From Streptomyces xylophagus (lineage in GTDB: Bacteria; Actinomycetota; Actinomycetes; Streptomycetales; Streptomycetaceae), in NCBI RefSeq assembly GCF_000716435.1, contig NZ_JNWO01000001.1:434001-498000 (forward strand): 64,000 bases of DNA, read 5' to 3'. Each line of letters starts with the position of its first letter. The first letter of the stretch is position 1. The translations under genes were made by a program, and so were the position numbers. The notes below the pieces were generated by a model that saw nothing but the letters and a program-made list of their open reading frames with translations, was not told where the DNA came from and ran no database searches. Shown piece by piece: positions 8,564-16,623 of this stretch.

Positions 8564-9499
8564 TTAGCCCTGCGTGGCGAACGACAGCGTGCCCGAGGCG
8601 GTCGTATCACCGCCCTGTGTGACCCGGAAGGCCCAGCCGTCCTCGGCCGGCCCGCACTCGACATGGACCGGCGCGTTCCATTCGGTGAAACGCAGGGCCT
8701 CCATGTGACAGCCGTTCAGTCGGCCGGGGGAGGCTCCCGCCAGGCATGCCGCCTGCCGGGCCGCCTCCAGCAGCACCATGCCGGGCACGTGGTCGCTGGG
8801 GTGGTCGAAGAACCGCGGATGGCGCAGGTCGGCGGGTGCCACCAGCAAAGCCCCGGAGGGGTTCCGCACCAGCATCACATCGCCGGGGGACGGGACCGAC
8901 ACCTCGGTGGGCGACGGCCGCCAGTGCACCTCGTCCGGCACGGGACCGGCATCGGCATGAGGGCCGCGGAACGTCCCGTACTCCTCCTCGGACAGGACCC
9001 GCATGCGTCCGAAGGCGGAGCCGAACTCCCGCCCGGCGGCGGAGAATTCCATCCGGACACTCAGCGCGACCGGCCACGGCACGTCATCCACGTGGCGCAT
9101 GTCGTACACCTCCGCCCGGCACAGCACGTCGGTTGCCCCGTAACCGACCACCGGCTCCGCGCTGTTGTCGAGCCGGAAGCCGACGCTCCTGATGACGGGC
9201 CTGCTGGTGCCGGGGGCGCCCAGGAAACGCTGACAGATGTAGAGGCCGACCTGCCGGATGGTCTCGGCGGCCAGCATCGGATCGTGCCGCTCGGCGGACC
9301 CGGCAGCGGACGTGGCATACGAGCGTGGCCACTGCGCGGCGAGGAGGAAACGGCCGTCGGGCAGCGCGCGGGCGTCGGTGAGCAGGACTTCGGCGACCGC
9401 GTTGCGGTGCACGAGGGCCCGGGACACGCAGCTGTCCCAGCTCAGCGTCAGCTGCTCCGGGCCGGTTTCGGAAGGTGCGGCGAGGCGTGATTCAGTCAT
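8564..9499 (-). CDS. AfsA-type gamma-butyrolactone synthase
   Basis: 311-residue full-length A-factor biosynthesis protein with two AfsA hotdog repeats. The first has HRNAVAEVLLTD (31-42) and RHDPMLAAETIRQ (71-83); the second has RHPRFFDHPSDHVPGMVLLE (226-245). AfsA enzymes condense a beta-ketoacyl thioester with dihydroxyacetone phosphate, the first committed step to gamma-butyrolactone hormones. The chosen ATG at 9499 gives the family length; an ATG 10 codons upstream is possible. Neither has a clear Shine-Dalgarno site. It is divergent from the TetR receptor gene, the classic afsA/arpA or scbA/scbR arrangement, with an imperfect palindrome just ahead of the start. Confidence 0.92.
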   Translation of the reverse strand: MTESRLAAPSETGPEQLTLSWDSCVSRALVHRNAVAEVLLTDARALPDGRFLLAAQWPRSYATSAAGSAERHDPMLAAETIRQVGLYICQRFLGAPGTSRPVIRSVGFRLDNSAEPVVGYGATDVLCRAEVYDMRHVDDVPWPVALSVRMEFSAAGREFGSAFGRMRVLSEEEYGTFRGPHADAGPVPDEVHWRPSPTEVSVPSPGDVMLVRNPSGALLVAPADLRHPRFFDHPSDHVPGMVLLEAARQAACLAGASPGRLNGCHMEALRFTEWNAPVHVECGPAEDGWAFRVTQGGDTTASGTLSFATQG

Positions 9500-9501
9500 A
9501 A

Positions 9502-9520
9502 AATAATAGAAGCTATGGTT
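9502..9520. promoter_or_regulatory. Candidate autoregulator-responsive operator
   Basis: Imperfect inverted repeat AATAATAG-AAG-CTATGGTT (6 of 8 arm positions pair), 2 bp upstream of the AfsA-type start and in the shared divergent region with the receptor gene. It is unusually AT-rich here. ScbR-type receptors bind such palindromes, but the match to a published consensus is weak. Confidence 0.35.
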
Positions 9521-9608
9521 CTTTGGCATCCGTGCAGGAAACGGCGGCCTGTCGGCTAGATTCACCGGAAAAGACGATCCGGCACGCAGGACAGGGGCGA
9601 CCGAGAAT

Positions 9609-10271
9609 ATGCAGGAACGTGCGGAAGTCACCCGGCGGGCCGTTCTGGCGACGGCCGCGGTGCTGTTCGAACAGCACGGGTACGTCGGTACGAGCATCAG
9701 CGACGTGGCACGTACGAGCGGGTACACCAGCGGTGCGATCTATTTCCATTTCGGCAGCAAGGAGGGGCTGGCCCGAGGCGTTCTGGAAGCCCATTTCGCC
9801 GAATGGCCGCGCTATGTCGAACGCTGGGAATCGCTGGATGCTCCCGTTCTCGACCGACTGGTGGGCCTGAGCCTCGCCGTGGCCCGGGAATTCCGCGACA
9901 ACGTGATCGTCCGCGCGGGCAACAGGCTCTGGAGCGAGCGCAGAACCATCCCGGTGTCCCTGCCTCGCCCCTTCGTGGGGTGGATCGACGCGGCTGCCCG
10001 CATGCTGACCTGCGCCGAGGAAGTGGGCGAACTGGCCCCCGGCACGGATGTCGAGCGCACCGCGCGCGTCCTCGTCTCCTGTTTCTTCGGCACTCACACC
10101 GTCTCCGACGCGCTGAACGACCGCCGCAACATCGAGGAGGCGGTGAGCGACCTGTGGATGCTGCTGCTGCCGGGGTTGCAGGCGGCGCCCGTCGATCCGG
10201 CGAAGTGTCTGGACGGGGCGGGGAGGTTGCTGGCGGAGTCGCGGGGGCGGCCGGCGCCGAGTGTGAAATGA
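9609..10271 (+). CDS. TetR-family gamma-butyrolactone receptor-like repressor
   Basis: 220-residue TetR protein of the ArpA/ScbR type. The DNA-binding domain is clear (TRRAVLATAAVLFEQHGYVG, then TSISDVARTSG and YTSGAIYFHFGSKEGLARGVL, residues 8-60). The rest is the helical ligand-binding domain with several Trp and Cys residues. Gene order next to an afsA-type synthase strongly suggests a butyrolactone receptor that represses the synthase and nearby metabolite genes until ligand binds. The ribosome-binding site is weak. It could instead be a pseudo-receptor that binds end products; the sequence alone does not separate these. Confidence 0.87.
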   Translation: MQERAEVTRRAVLATAAVLFEQHGYVGTSISDVARTSGYTSGAIYFHFGSKEGLARGVLEAHFAEWPRYVERWESLDAPVLDRLVGLSLAVAREFRDNVIVRAGNRLWSERRTIPVSLPRPFVGWIDAAARMLTCAEEVGELAPGTDVERTARVLVSCFFGTHTVSDALNDRRNIEEAVSDLWMLLLPGLQAAPVDPAKCLDGAGRLLAESRGRPAPSVK

Positions 10272-10389
10272 AAGGGCGTGTATTTCAGAAAGCCGTTTTC
10301 CGACCGAGGTGATGCGGTTTTCATTGTGTTCTCGACGACGGTAATTCAGGAAAGGGCTCCCGCGGGAATTTCCCCCTTGGGAAGCGCGC

Positions 10390-11007
10390 CTATGGCTTTA
10401 TGGCCTCTTGCGCCGACCGGCTCCGGCGGGAGTCGACGATCGAGTCGAAGACCGGTACCACGATCCAGCACAGGTACGCCCAGCCGGTGACGAGCGAGAC
10501 CGGGATCGAGACCAGGAAGCCCAGGGCCACCATGCCGATCCGGCGGATCGCCCGGGAGAACACCTCGGGCGGAGTACCGACGCGGTACAGGCGGTCCTGC
10601 CGTACTTCACGGACCATCAGGATGAACAGCAGGCAGGCCGCGAACTGCACGGTGGCGTAGAAGATGAACCGGGCCTGGAACGCTCCGTGGCCGCCGATCA
10701 CATCGGTCGCGAACGGGGTGATGACCAGCGTGAGGAGCCAGTACATGGTGAGGGGCGTCAACCGGCGGTTCGTCGCCGTGACATAGCGGAACACCCGGTG
10801 GTGGGAGCGCCAGTGCGCGGCGATCACCACGAAGCTGATCATGAACGCCAGGTAGCTCTCACGGTGCGAGGTGGCCGAGTGCCACAGTTCGGAGTTGGTC
10901 GACCCCTCCGGTACCGGCAGCTCCAGAGCCAGCAACGTGAGTGCGATGGCTACCACCGCGTCTCCGAAGAACGTGAGTCGATCGGCGGAGACCGCCTGGA
11001 TCTCCAT
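10390..11007 (-). CDS. TMEM175/DUF1211-family membrane channel protein
   Basis: About 205 residues with several hydrophobic helices. The first carries RLTFFGDAVVAIALTLLALE, matching the RxxxF(S/G)D signature of bacterial TMEM175 potassium channels (DUF1211). The start at 11007 is preferred because GAGGA lies 7 nt upstream and it begins a few residues before the signature; the frame also has in-frame starts at 11052 and 11070. It is convergent with the butyrolactone receptor gene and probably a single-gene unit in the cytoplasmic membrane. Confidence 0.8.
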   Translation of the reverse strand: MEIQAVSADRLTFFGDAVVAIALTLLALELPVPEGSTNSELWHSATSHRESYLAFMISFVVIAAHWRSHHRVFRYVTATNRRLTPLTMYWLLTLVITPFATDVIGGHGAFQARFIFYATVQFAACLLFILMVREVRQDRLYRVGTPPEVFSRAIRRIGMVALGFLVSIPVSLVTGWAYLCWIVVPVFDSIVDSRRSRSAQEAIKP

Positions 11008-11288
11008 GTCCTGGTCCTCGGACGGCAGTTCTTGATCAGTCGAGACATCCATGGCAGCAGAGAATGCCACAAGCCGCCGGGCGTCCCGGACGCGCGTGGC
11101 AGCGGGGGTCGGGCCGGGGGAGTGGTACTGCTGGTCCTACCCGTACGGGTGGCGGGCGCCGTGCCCTGAAGAGGATCATCGGACAGGCGGGGCACGGCCC
11201 CGACCAGGGGTGCCCTGCCTCACCTCGACCCTGTCGGTCTCCGTGACAAAAGCGCCGAGTTCGCCGATCGCGCAGAACGGACAGCCAC

Positions 11289-11756
11289 ATGACCATGGCC
11301 TACCTGGCTCAGCCCGAGCAGCAGCAGAAACTCGAATGGCTCGACGGTGGTGAGTTCGCCGTACTCCTCGACGCGGCCGCTACCGGTGGCCAGTTGACCG
11401 TGGGGCGGTTCTCCGTGGCGAAGGGCGAGGCGCCGCCGTATCACAAGCACACCCGTGAGGACGAGGTCTTCATGCTGATCAAGGGCAGTGCGCTGCTGTG
11501 GTGCGACGACGAGGAGATGGAGCTGTCGGAGGGTGGCATCGTCTTCCTGCCGCGGAACGTCCCGCACGGGTACCGGATCACCTCCGACACGGCAGACCTG
11601 CTGATGATCTGCACACCCGGCGGCATCGAGGGCATGTTCCGGCACGCGGGACGTGACCTCACGACCCCTCGCCCCGAGGGCTTCGAGATCTCGCGGGATC
11701 TCCTGGCGGAGGCCGCCGACATGTACGGCCAGGTCATCGTGGGGCCGCCGCGCTGA
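11289..11756 (+). CDS. Cupin-domain protein (quercetin-dioxygenase-like)
   Basis: 155-residue single cupin. The metal motif HKHTREDEVFMLIKG gives the His, His and Glu ligands, and PHGYR supplies the last His. The pattern is close to quercetin 2,3-dioxygenase-like cupins that bind Fe, Mn or Ni. The substrate is unknown. It lies 64 bp ahead of an HSL-type esterase in the same direction and may be co-transcribed with it. Confidence 0.85.
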   Translation: MTMAYLAQPEQQQKLEWLDGGEFAVLLDAAATGGQLTVGRFSVAKGEAPPYHKHTREDEVFMLIKGSALLWCDDEEMELSEGGIVFLPRNVPHGYRITSDTADLLMICTPGGIEGMFRHAGRDLTTPRPEGFEISRDLLAEAADMYGQVIVGPPR

Positions 11757-11820
11757 CCGGCGGCAGAGCCCCCGATTCCCACGTCACACCGCATCGACCA
11801 GCACCACGAAAGGCACAGCC

Positions 11821-12765
11821 ATGTCCCGGCAACAGCGCCAGGCCCTCGACGAGATGCTGCGGCACGGCCCGCTCGACCTCGGAGGGGACGTCGCCGAACA
11901 GCGTGTCCTCTTCCACGGCATGATGACGTCCATCCCGCTGCCCCCCGACGTCTCGACCATGGAGGGCGAACTGGGCGGCGTACCGGTCGTCACCGTGGAG
12001 ACACCGGGGAACGATCCGGAGACCGTGCTGCTGTACCTGCACGGTGGTGCGTACGCCATCGGCTCGGCGGCCGACGCCGCGGGTCTCGCCGCCGAAGTCT
12101 CCCGACGGACCGGTGCGCGCGCCGTGTGCGTCGAGTACCGGCTGGCCCCCGAGCACCCGTTCCCCGCGGCGGTCGACGACGCCCTGGCCGTGTACCGGGC
12201 CCTGCTCGACGACGGGGTTCCCAGTTCCGCCATCGCCTTCGTCGGTGAGTCCGCGGGTGGCGGGCTCGTCGCCGCGGCACTGGTCGCCGCGAAGGACGCG
12301 GGGCTGCCCCAGCCGTCGTCGGCCGCGGTGTTCTCCCCGTGGGCCGACCTGAGCCTGTCCGGCGACAGCGCGGTGAGCAAGGCGGCCGTCGACGCCTCAC
12401 TGACCTCGGAAGGCCTGCGCACCCGCGCCCGCGACTACCTCGGCGACACCGATCCGACCACCCCGCACGCCAGCCCCGTCTTCGCCGACCTGACCGGCCT
12501 CGCGCCCCTGTTCATCCAGGTCGGCTCCTACGAGATCCTGCTGGACGACGCCGTACGGCTGGCGGCGCGTGCCGCCGAGCACGACGTCCATGTCGAACTG
12601 CAGGTCTGGCCCCAAGTGCCGCACGTCTTCCAGGCGTTCGCCGCGATGCTCGACGAGGGCGCCGCCGCGCTCGACGCCGCCGGCGCGTTCATCCGGGCCC
12701 GGTGGGCCGACGGCGCCGACGCCGACGCGTCCGGCGAGGCAGTGTCGGCCGGGGCGACGTCGTAG
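11821..12765 (+). CDS. Alpha/beta hydrolase (hormone-sensitive-lipase family)
   Basis: 314-residue serine esterase of family IV. The oxyanion motif HGGAY stands where HGGG is usual, the nucleophile sits in GESAGG, the Asp is in SYEILLDD, and the His is in VPHVFQ. The ATG at 11821 has GAAAGG upstream; the open frame before it is noise. It probably hydrolyses short-chain esters in the cytoplasm. The C-terminal ~20 residues are a variable Ala/Asp/Gly tail. Confidence 0.9.
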   Translation: MSRQQRQALDEMLRHGPLDLGGDVAEQRVLFHGMMTSIPLPPDVSTMEGELGGVPVVTVETPGNDPETVLLYLHGGAYAIGSAADAAGLAAEVSRRTGARAVCVEYRLAPEHPFPAAVDDALAVYRALLDDGVPSSAIAFVGESAGGGLVAAALVAAKDAGLPQPSSAAVFSPWADLSLSGDSAVSKAAVDASLTSEGLRTRARDYLGDTDPTTPHASPVFADLTGLAPLFIQVGSYEILLDDAVRLAARAAEHDVHVELQVWPQVPHVFQAFAAMLDEGAAALDAAGAFIRARWADGADADASGEAVSAGATS

Positions 12766-12856
12766 TGCGGAGAGGGCGGGCGGGACGAGCGGTCGAGTAA
12801 AGACTCCGTAGTGCGCGGGCTGATCTTTTGTGTGCTCGGCGCGCAAGTGAACGACG

Positions 12857-13771
12857 ATGTTGTTCATGGCAGTTACGACGAACCTCTTCGGCATCGCACT
12901 GCGGGGGTGGCGCGAGCGGGTGTCACCGCAGGACAGCGGGCTGGAGGCGGGCGGAGACCGGCGCATCCCCGGGCTGCGCCGGGAGGAACTGGCCCGGCTG
13001 GCGGGCCTGTCGGTCGACTACGTGGTCCGGCTCGAACAGGGCCGCGCGCGTCATCCCTCCGCCCAGGTCGTCACCGCGCTGGCCAGAGCGCTGCGTCTCG
13101 AACCGTCCGAGCGCGACCATCTGTTCCGCTGCGCCCACCTCGCACCGCCCCCGGCCGGGAACGTCTCCCGGCACGTGCCCGCGCGAGTGCACCGACTGGT
13201 CGGCCAGTTGGAAGGCAACCCCACCGCGGTGTTCGCGGCCGACTGGACCCTCGTCAGCTGGAACGAGATGTGGTCCGCCGTGGTCGGCGATCCCCGCACC
13301 TACGGCTGGGACGAGCGCAACCTCGTCGCCGGCATGTTCCGGTCGAGCGGCGCACGGGGGCGGGAACCGATCGCGGCCTGGCCGGTCCGGTCCTGGGAGG
13401 GCGACGAGGTCGAGGAGGAGGACCTCGTTGCCGATCTACGCGTGACGGCGGCAGCCCATCCCCATGACGCACGGCTCGCCGCCTTCGTCGACCGCATGCT
13501 GCGCGACAGCCCCCGCTTCGCCCGCCTCTGGTCCAACGGCACCGCCCGCACCCACGTCGGAGACCGCAAGACCGTCGAACACCCCCGCGTGGGAGACATC
13601 GCCCTCGACCTCGACGTCATGATGGCCGCGGGCACCGACCTCCGGATCGTCACGTACACGGCGGAGGCCGGGACGACCGACGCGGAGAAGATGGATGCTC
13701 TGCGCGCCACCTGTGCGGGGTCGGGCGATGGTCCGGTCCGTGTCATGTCGGGGACCGGCGGGCCGAGTTGA
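12857..13771 (+). CDS. XRE-family regulator with MmyB-like ligand domain
   Basis: 304 residues. The helix-turn-helix (RREELARLAGLSVDYVVRLE, then GRARHPSAQVVTALARALRL) is followed by a C-terminal MmyB-type (MLTR) domain beginning near AVFAADWTLVSWNEMW. This family is common in Streptomyces and often controls an adjacent gene. ATGs at 12857 and 12866 are both possible, and neither has a good ribosome-binding site. No obvious partner lies next to it. Confidence 0.87.
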   Translation: MLFMAVTTNLFGIALRGWRERVSPQDSGLEAGGDRRIPGLRREELARLAGLSVDYVVRLEQGRARHPSAQVVTALARALRLEPSERDHLFRCAHLAPPPAGNVSRHVPARVHRLVGQLEGNPTAVFAADWTLVSWNEMWSAVVGDPRTYGWDERNLVAGMFRSSGARGREPIAAWPVRSWEGDEVEEEDLVADLRVTAAAHPHDARLAAFVDRMLRDSPRFARLWSNGTARTHVGDRKTVEHPRVGDIALDLDVMMAAGTDLRIVTYTAEAGTTDAEKMDALRATCAGSGDGPVRVMSGTGGPS

Positions 13772-13800
13772 GCATGCGGAGGCGGTGGACTCCGGGGGAG

Positions 13801-13831
13801 TTGTCCCTCCTCGCGGGCGGGTGTCTAGGGT
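13801..13831 (+). promoter_or_regulatory. Likely leaderless promoter
   Basis: TTGTCC (13801-13806), a 19-bp spacer and TAGGGT (13826-13831) lie immediately before the ATG at 13839. Transcription would begin at or next to that ATG, and no Shine-Dalgarno sequence is present, so the mRNA is probably leaderless. Confidence 0.5.
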
Positions 13832-13838
13832 CGCCTCC

Positions 13839-14882
13839 ATGACGAGGACCACACCACCGCGGCCACTCGATGTCGAGGCGCTCTTCCCGGAACTGGCCGC
13901 GTACCGGGGCACGACAACCCGGCTCCACCCGCGGCCGGGCAGTCCGGACGTGTCGGCGAGTTCGGTGGGCGGTCCGCTGCTGTGGCCGAGGGACGAACCG
14001 TGGCCGGTGTGCACAGAAGCCCATGGCCGTGGGCGTGGGCGGCGCCCCGACGACATCCACCGGGAGCGGGCGATCCTGGCCGCCGCCCAGGCCCGCGATC
14101 CGTGGACAGGGCTCACAGACGATGAACGGCAACTCGTGGACGAGCTGCGTCGCGCGCATCGGCTCACGGAACTGTCCGAGACCGACCCGCTGCCGCTGAT
14201 CGCCCTCGCCCAGCTGTACCGGCGGGACATTCCCGACCTGCCGCCCGGCCCGGACGGCAGCGACCTGCTCCAGGTGTTCTGCTGCCCCTTCGACGCACAC
14301 GGAACGGGCCGCTACGACCTGCTGCTCCACCTGCGCTGGCGCAGGTCGGCGGAGGTCGGTGCGGTGCTCGCCGTGCCGCCGCAGCCACAGGTCGTCGGCT
14401 ACGGCGGGTACGTGCCCGAGCCCTGCGTCCTGCACCCGGAGCAGGTGGCCACCTACCCCTTCGCGGGCCTCCTTCCCGAGGAGTTGTGTGCCCGGATCGA
14501 TGCCTGGGAGGAGGCGTTGGAGGTCTTGGAGGGGCAGGCCGAGCAGTCGGACGAGGAGAGGGACGGGGCCGAGCCGGTCGGCTACCAGTACGACCTGTCC
14601 ATCCCGCCCGGCTGGCGCGTCGGCGGATTCGCGTCCTGGCACGCGACGGACCCGTCCCCGATGAACTGCCTTGCCTGTGCGACCCCGTTGGAGCTCCTTC
14701 TGACCATCGACAGTTCCGAGTGGGACGGCGGCAGCGGCAGTTGGAAGCCGACCGAGGACCGGGACCTGCCCCCGCACCCGTTCGCCACACCCACCAAGAT
14801 CCGGATGGGCCGCGACGGCGAACTCAACGTCTTCACCTGCCCCACTGATCCTGACCACCCGCACCGCTGGAGCCTCCAATAG
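13839..14882 (+). CDS. YwqG-like (DUF1963-type) hypothetical protein
   Basis: 347-residue soluble protein. The segment GGPLLWPRDEPWPVC near residue 45 and the later CCPFDAHGTG and WHATDPSPMNCLAC segments resemble YwqG-type proteins of unknown function. Cys pairs (CLAC, CC) might bind metal. The start follows a -10 element with no leader. Its 3' end overlaps the convergent phosphotransferase gene by 50 bp. The function is not known. Confidence 0.75.
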   Translation: MTRTTPPRPLDVEALFPELAAYRGTTTRLHPRPGSPDVSASSVGGPLLWPRDEPWPVCTEAHGRGRGRRPDDIHRERAILAAAQARDPWTGLTDDERQLVDELRRAHRLTELSETDPLPLIALAQLYRRDIPDLPPGPDGSDLLQVFCCPFDAHGTGRYDLLLHLRWRRSAEVGAVLAVPPQPQVVGYGGYVPEPCVLHPEQVATYPFAGLLPEELCARIDAWEEALEVLEGQAEQSDEERDGAEPVGYQYDLSIPPGWRVGGFASWHATDPSPMNCLACATPLELLLTIDSSEWDGGSGSWKPTEDRDLPPHPFATPTKIRMGRDGELNVFTCPTDPDHPHRWSLQ

Positions 14883-15666
14883 GCCGTCGAGTGCCCCGTG
14901 AACTCGTCGGGGCCCCTTGCGCCTGCTCGAACACGGACCGATGACCGGACGTGTAGGCATGCTCCCGCTCGGACCACGCAATGCGGGCGCGGATCAACTC
15001 GGCGTCACCGGGCCGGTGTTCGGGTCCGGTGAGCCGTTCCCGCCACCAACTCGCGTTGCGTAGCTGCCGATCGAGCATCGCGTCGACCAGCCGGCCGCGG
15101 GCGGACGTACCGAGGCCGTAGGCATCGGCGAAGATCCGCACCTGTGCGGCCTGCGCCACCGCGGGCGGAGCGGTGGGACGCGAGGAGACGCACCAGGTCC
15201 AGACCGCGTAGCCGACGTCTTCGAGCGGGTCGCCGGGAGCGGCGGTGTCGAAGTCGATGAAGGCGACCGGCAGGCCGTCGCGGAACACGGTGTTGTTCGG
15301 TCCGGGGTCGTGGTGGCAGACGACGGGGTGCGGCCCGGTGAGCCCGCTCCGGCGGGTGGCGTCGTGGAACGAACGGAGCAGGGCGCCGGCCGCGGCGACC
15401 TGTGCGTCCGTCCAGTACCGGAACTTGGCCGGCACATGACCGGGCAGGTAGCTGAACGTGTCGCGTCCGGCTTCGTCGAGGCCGAGGTGGCGTGGGGCTC
15501 CGGTGAAGCCGCGTTGTTCGAGGTGGCGGAGGAGTCGCGCGACGAAGGGCGAGGCTCTCGTGGTGGGGCGGCGGACCGTGTCGCCGACTCGTACGACACC
15601 AGGGGTGATGCGGCCTCCGGAGAGCGGGACCTCGCCGTCGCGTGCGGACTCGTGAGACTGGTCCAT
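14833..15666 (-). CDS. Aminoglycoside phosphotransferase-family protein
   Basis: 277 residues with the APH kinase core: VCHHDPGPNNTVF carries the catalytic Asp and metal-binding Asn (HxDxxxxN), and FIDFDTA supplies the DxD-type Asp. The N-terminal nucleotide loop is short. GAAGGGA precedes the ATG. Such kinases phosphorylate aminoglycosides, choline-like or sugar substrates; the true substrate is unknown and resistance should not be assumed. The C-terminus is Gly/Ser-rich where it overlaps the convergent gene. Confidence 0.85.
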   Translation of the reverse strand: MDQSHESARDGEVPLSGGRITPGVVRVGDTVRRPTTRASPFVARLLRHLEQRGFTGAPRHLGLDEAGRDTFSYLPGHVPAKFRYWTDAQVAAAGALLRSFHDATRRSGLTGPHPVVCHHDPGPNNTVFRDGLPVAFIDFDTAAPGDPLEDVGYAVWTWCVSSRPTAPPAVAQAAQVRIFADAYGLGTSARGRLVDAMLDRQLRNASWWRERLTGPEHRPGDAELIRARIAWSEREHAYTSGHRSVFEQAQGAPTSSRGTRRPIGGSSGAGGQDQWGR

Positions 15667-15736
15667 TCATCGGTCCCTTCCTCTGGTGCTGAAGTCTTCG
15701 ACAGGCCTCGCCCAGGACTCGCCGAATCCCACCGGC

Positions 15737-15764
15737 TTGACGTATGCCGATATGGGAATACGAT
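15737..15764 (+). promoter_or_regulatory. Promoter with overlapping operator for the ArsR operon
   Basis: TTGACG (15737-15742), a 16-bp spacer and TACGAT (15759-15764) form a good vegetative-type promoter. An inverted repeat CGTAT (15741-15745) / ATACG (15758-15762) overlaps both elements and is a likely ArsR operator. Transcription would start at about the ATG at 15772, giving a leaderless message. Confidence 0.6.
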
Positions 15765-15771
15765 GGCTGGC

Positions 15772-16113
15772 ATGGCACGAGCAGCGACGACGTCGGACGT
15801 CTTCAACGCGATCGCCGAGCCGCAGCGCCGGGAGATCCTGGTCCTGCTGCGGGCGGGGGAGCGGCCGGTGACCGACCTGGCCCAGGAGCTGGGGATGAGC
15901 CAGCCGGGGGCGTCCAAGCATCTGCGGGTGCTCCGAGAGGTGGGGCTGGTGCGGGTTCGCGGGGTGGGCAAGCAGCGCCTGTACGGCCTGGACGCGCGCG
16001 GGTTGCGGCCGGTGCACGAGTGGGCCGGTGGATTCGAGCGGTTCTGGAACGAGAGTTTCGACCGGCTGGACACCTACGTGCAGGACCTCAAGCAGACACG
16101 TCAGGAGGAATGA
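15772..16113 (+). CDS. ArsR-family repressor
   Basis: 113-residue winged-helix regulator (VFNAIAEPQRREILVLL, then DLAQELGMSQPGASKHLRVL). No metal-binding Cys pair is seen, so it belongs to the ArsR group that accompanies SRPBCC genes rather than to the metal sensors. The start at 15772 is preferred over the ATG at 15763 because the -10 element overlaps the latter. It lies 3 bp ahead of the SRPBCC gene and probably represses its own operon. Confidence 0.88.
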   Translation: MARAATTSDVFNAIAEPQRREILVLLRAGERPVTDLAQELGMSQPGASKHLRVLREVGLVRVRGVGKQRLYGLDARGLRPVHEWAGGFERFWNESFDRLDTYVQDLKQTRQEE

Positions 16114-16116
16114 CCG

Positions 16117-16623
16117 ATGGCAGGGACAAGACGGGAAACGCGGGCGGAGCCGGCGACGGCCGACCGGGAGATCGTGATCTCCCGGGTCATCGACGCCCCG
16201 CGGGAGCTGGTGTTCGAGGCGTTCGCCGAGGTCCGGCACCTGTCGCGGTGGTGGGGTCCGGAGGGGTTCACCACCACCACGCGGTCCTTCGAGTTCCGCG
16301 AGGGCGGGGAGTGGGTCTTCGTGCTGCACGGGCCGGACGGCACCGACTACTCCGAGTGGATCCGCTGGCTGCGGATCGTCCCGCCGGAGCTGATCACGCT
16401 GCTGCACGGTGAGTCCCGCGACGACCCGAACGCCTTCGAGTCGGTCCTGACCTTCGCGCAGGACGGCGCGGCGACCCGGCTCGTCATGCGCACGGTGTTC
16501 CCCACCAAGGAGCTGCGCGACGAGGCGGTCGAGAAGTACCACGCGATCGAGGGCGGCCGGCAGACCCTGAGCAACCTGGCGGCCTACGTGACCGAGCGCG
16601 CACGAAAGGGAGTTGAGGACTGA
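16117..16623 (+). CDS. SRPBCC/AHSA1-domain protein
   Basis: 168-residue START-like protein: VIDAPRELVFEAFAEVRHLS and RWWGPEGFTT are typical of the Aha1-type SRPBCC family with a hydrophobic ligand cavity. It is translated right after the ArsR gene, and its TGA overlaps the next ATG by 1 bp. ArsR-SRPBCC pairs are a common actinobacterial unit; the ligand is unknown. Confidence 0.88.
   Translation: MAGTRRETRAEPATADREIVISRVIDAPRELVFEAFAEVRHLSRWWGPEGFTTTTRSFEFREGGEWVFVLHGPDGTDYSEWIRWLRIVPPELITLLHGESRDDPNAFESVLTFAQDGAATRLVMRTVFPTKELRDEAVEKYHAIEGGRQTLSNLAAYVTERARKGVED

Noticed and set aside
14833..15666. Aminoglycoside resistance gene
   Set aside because: The kinase motifs define the broad APH family only; nothing in the sequence shows an antibiotic substrate.
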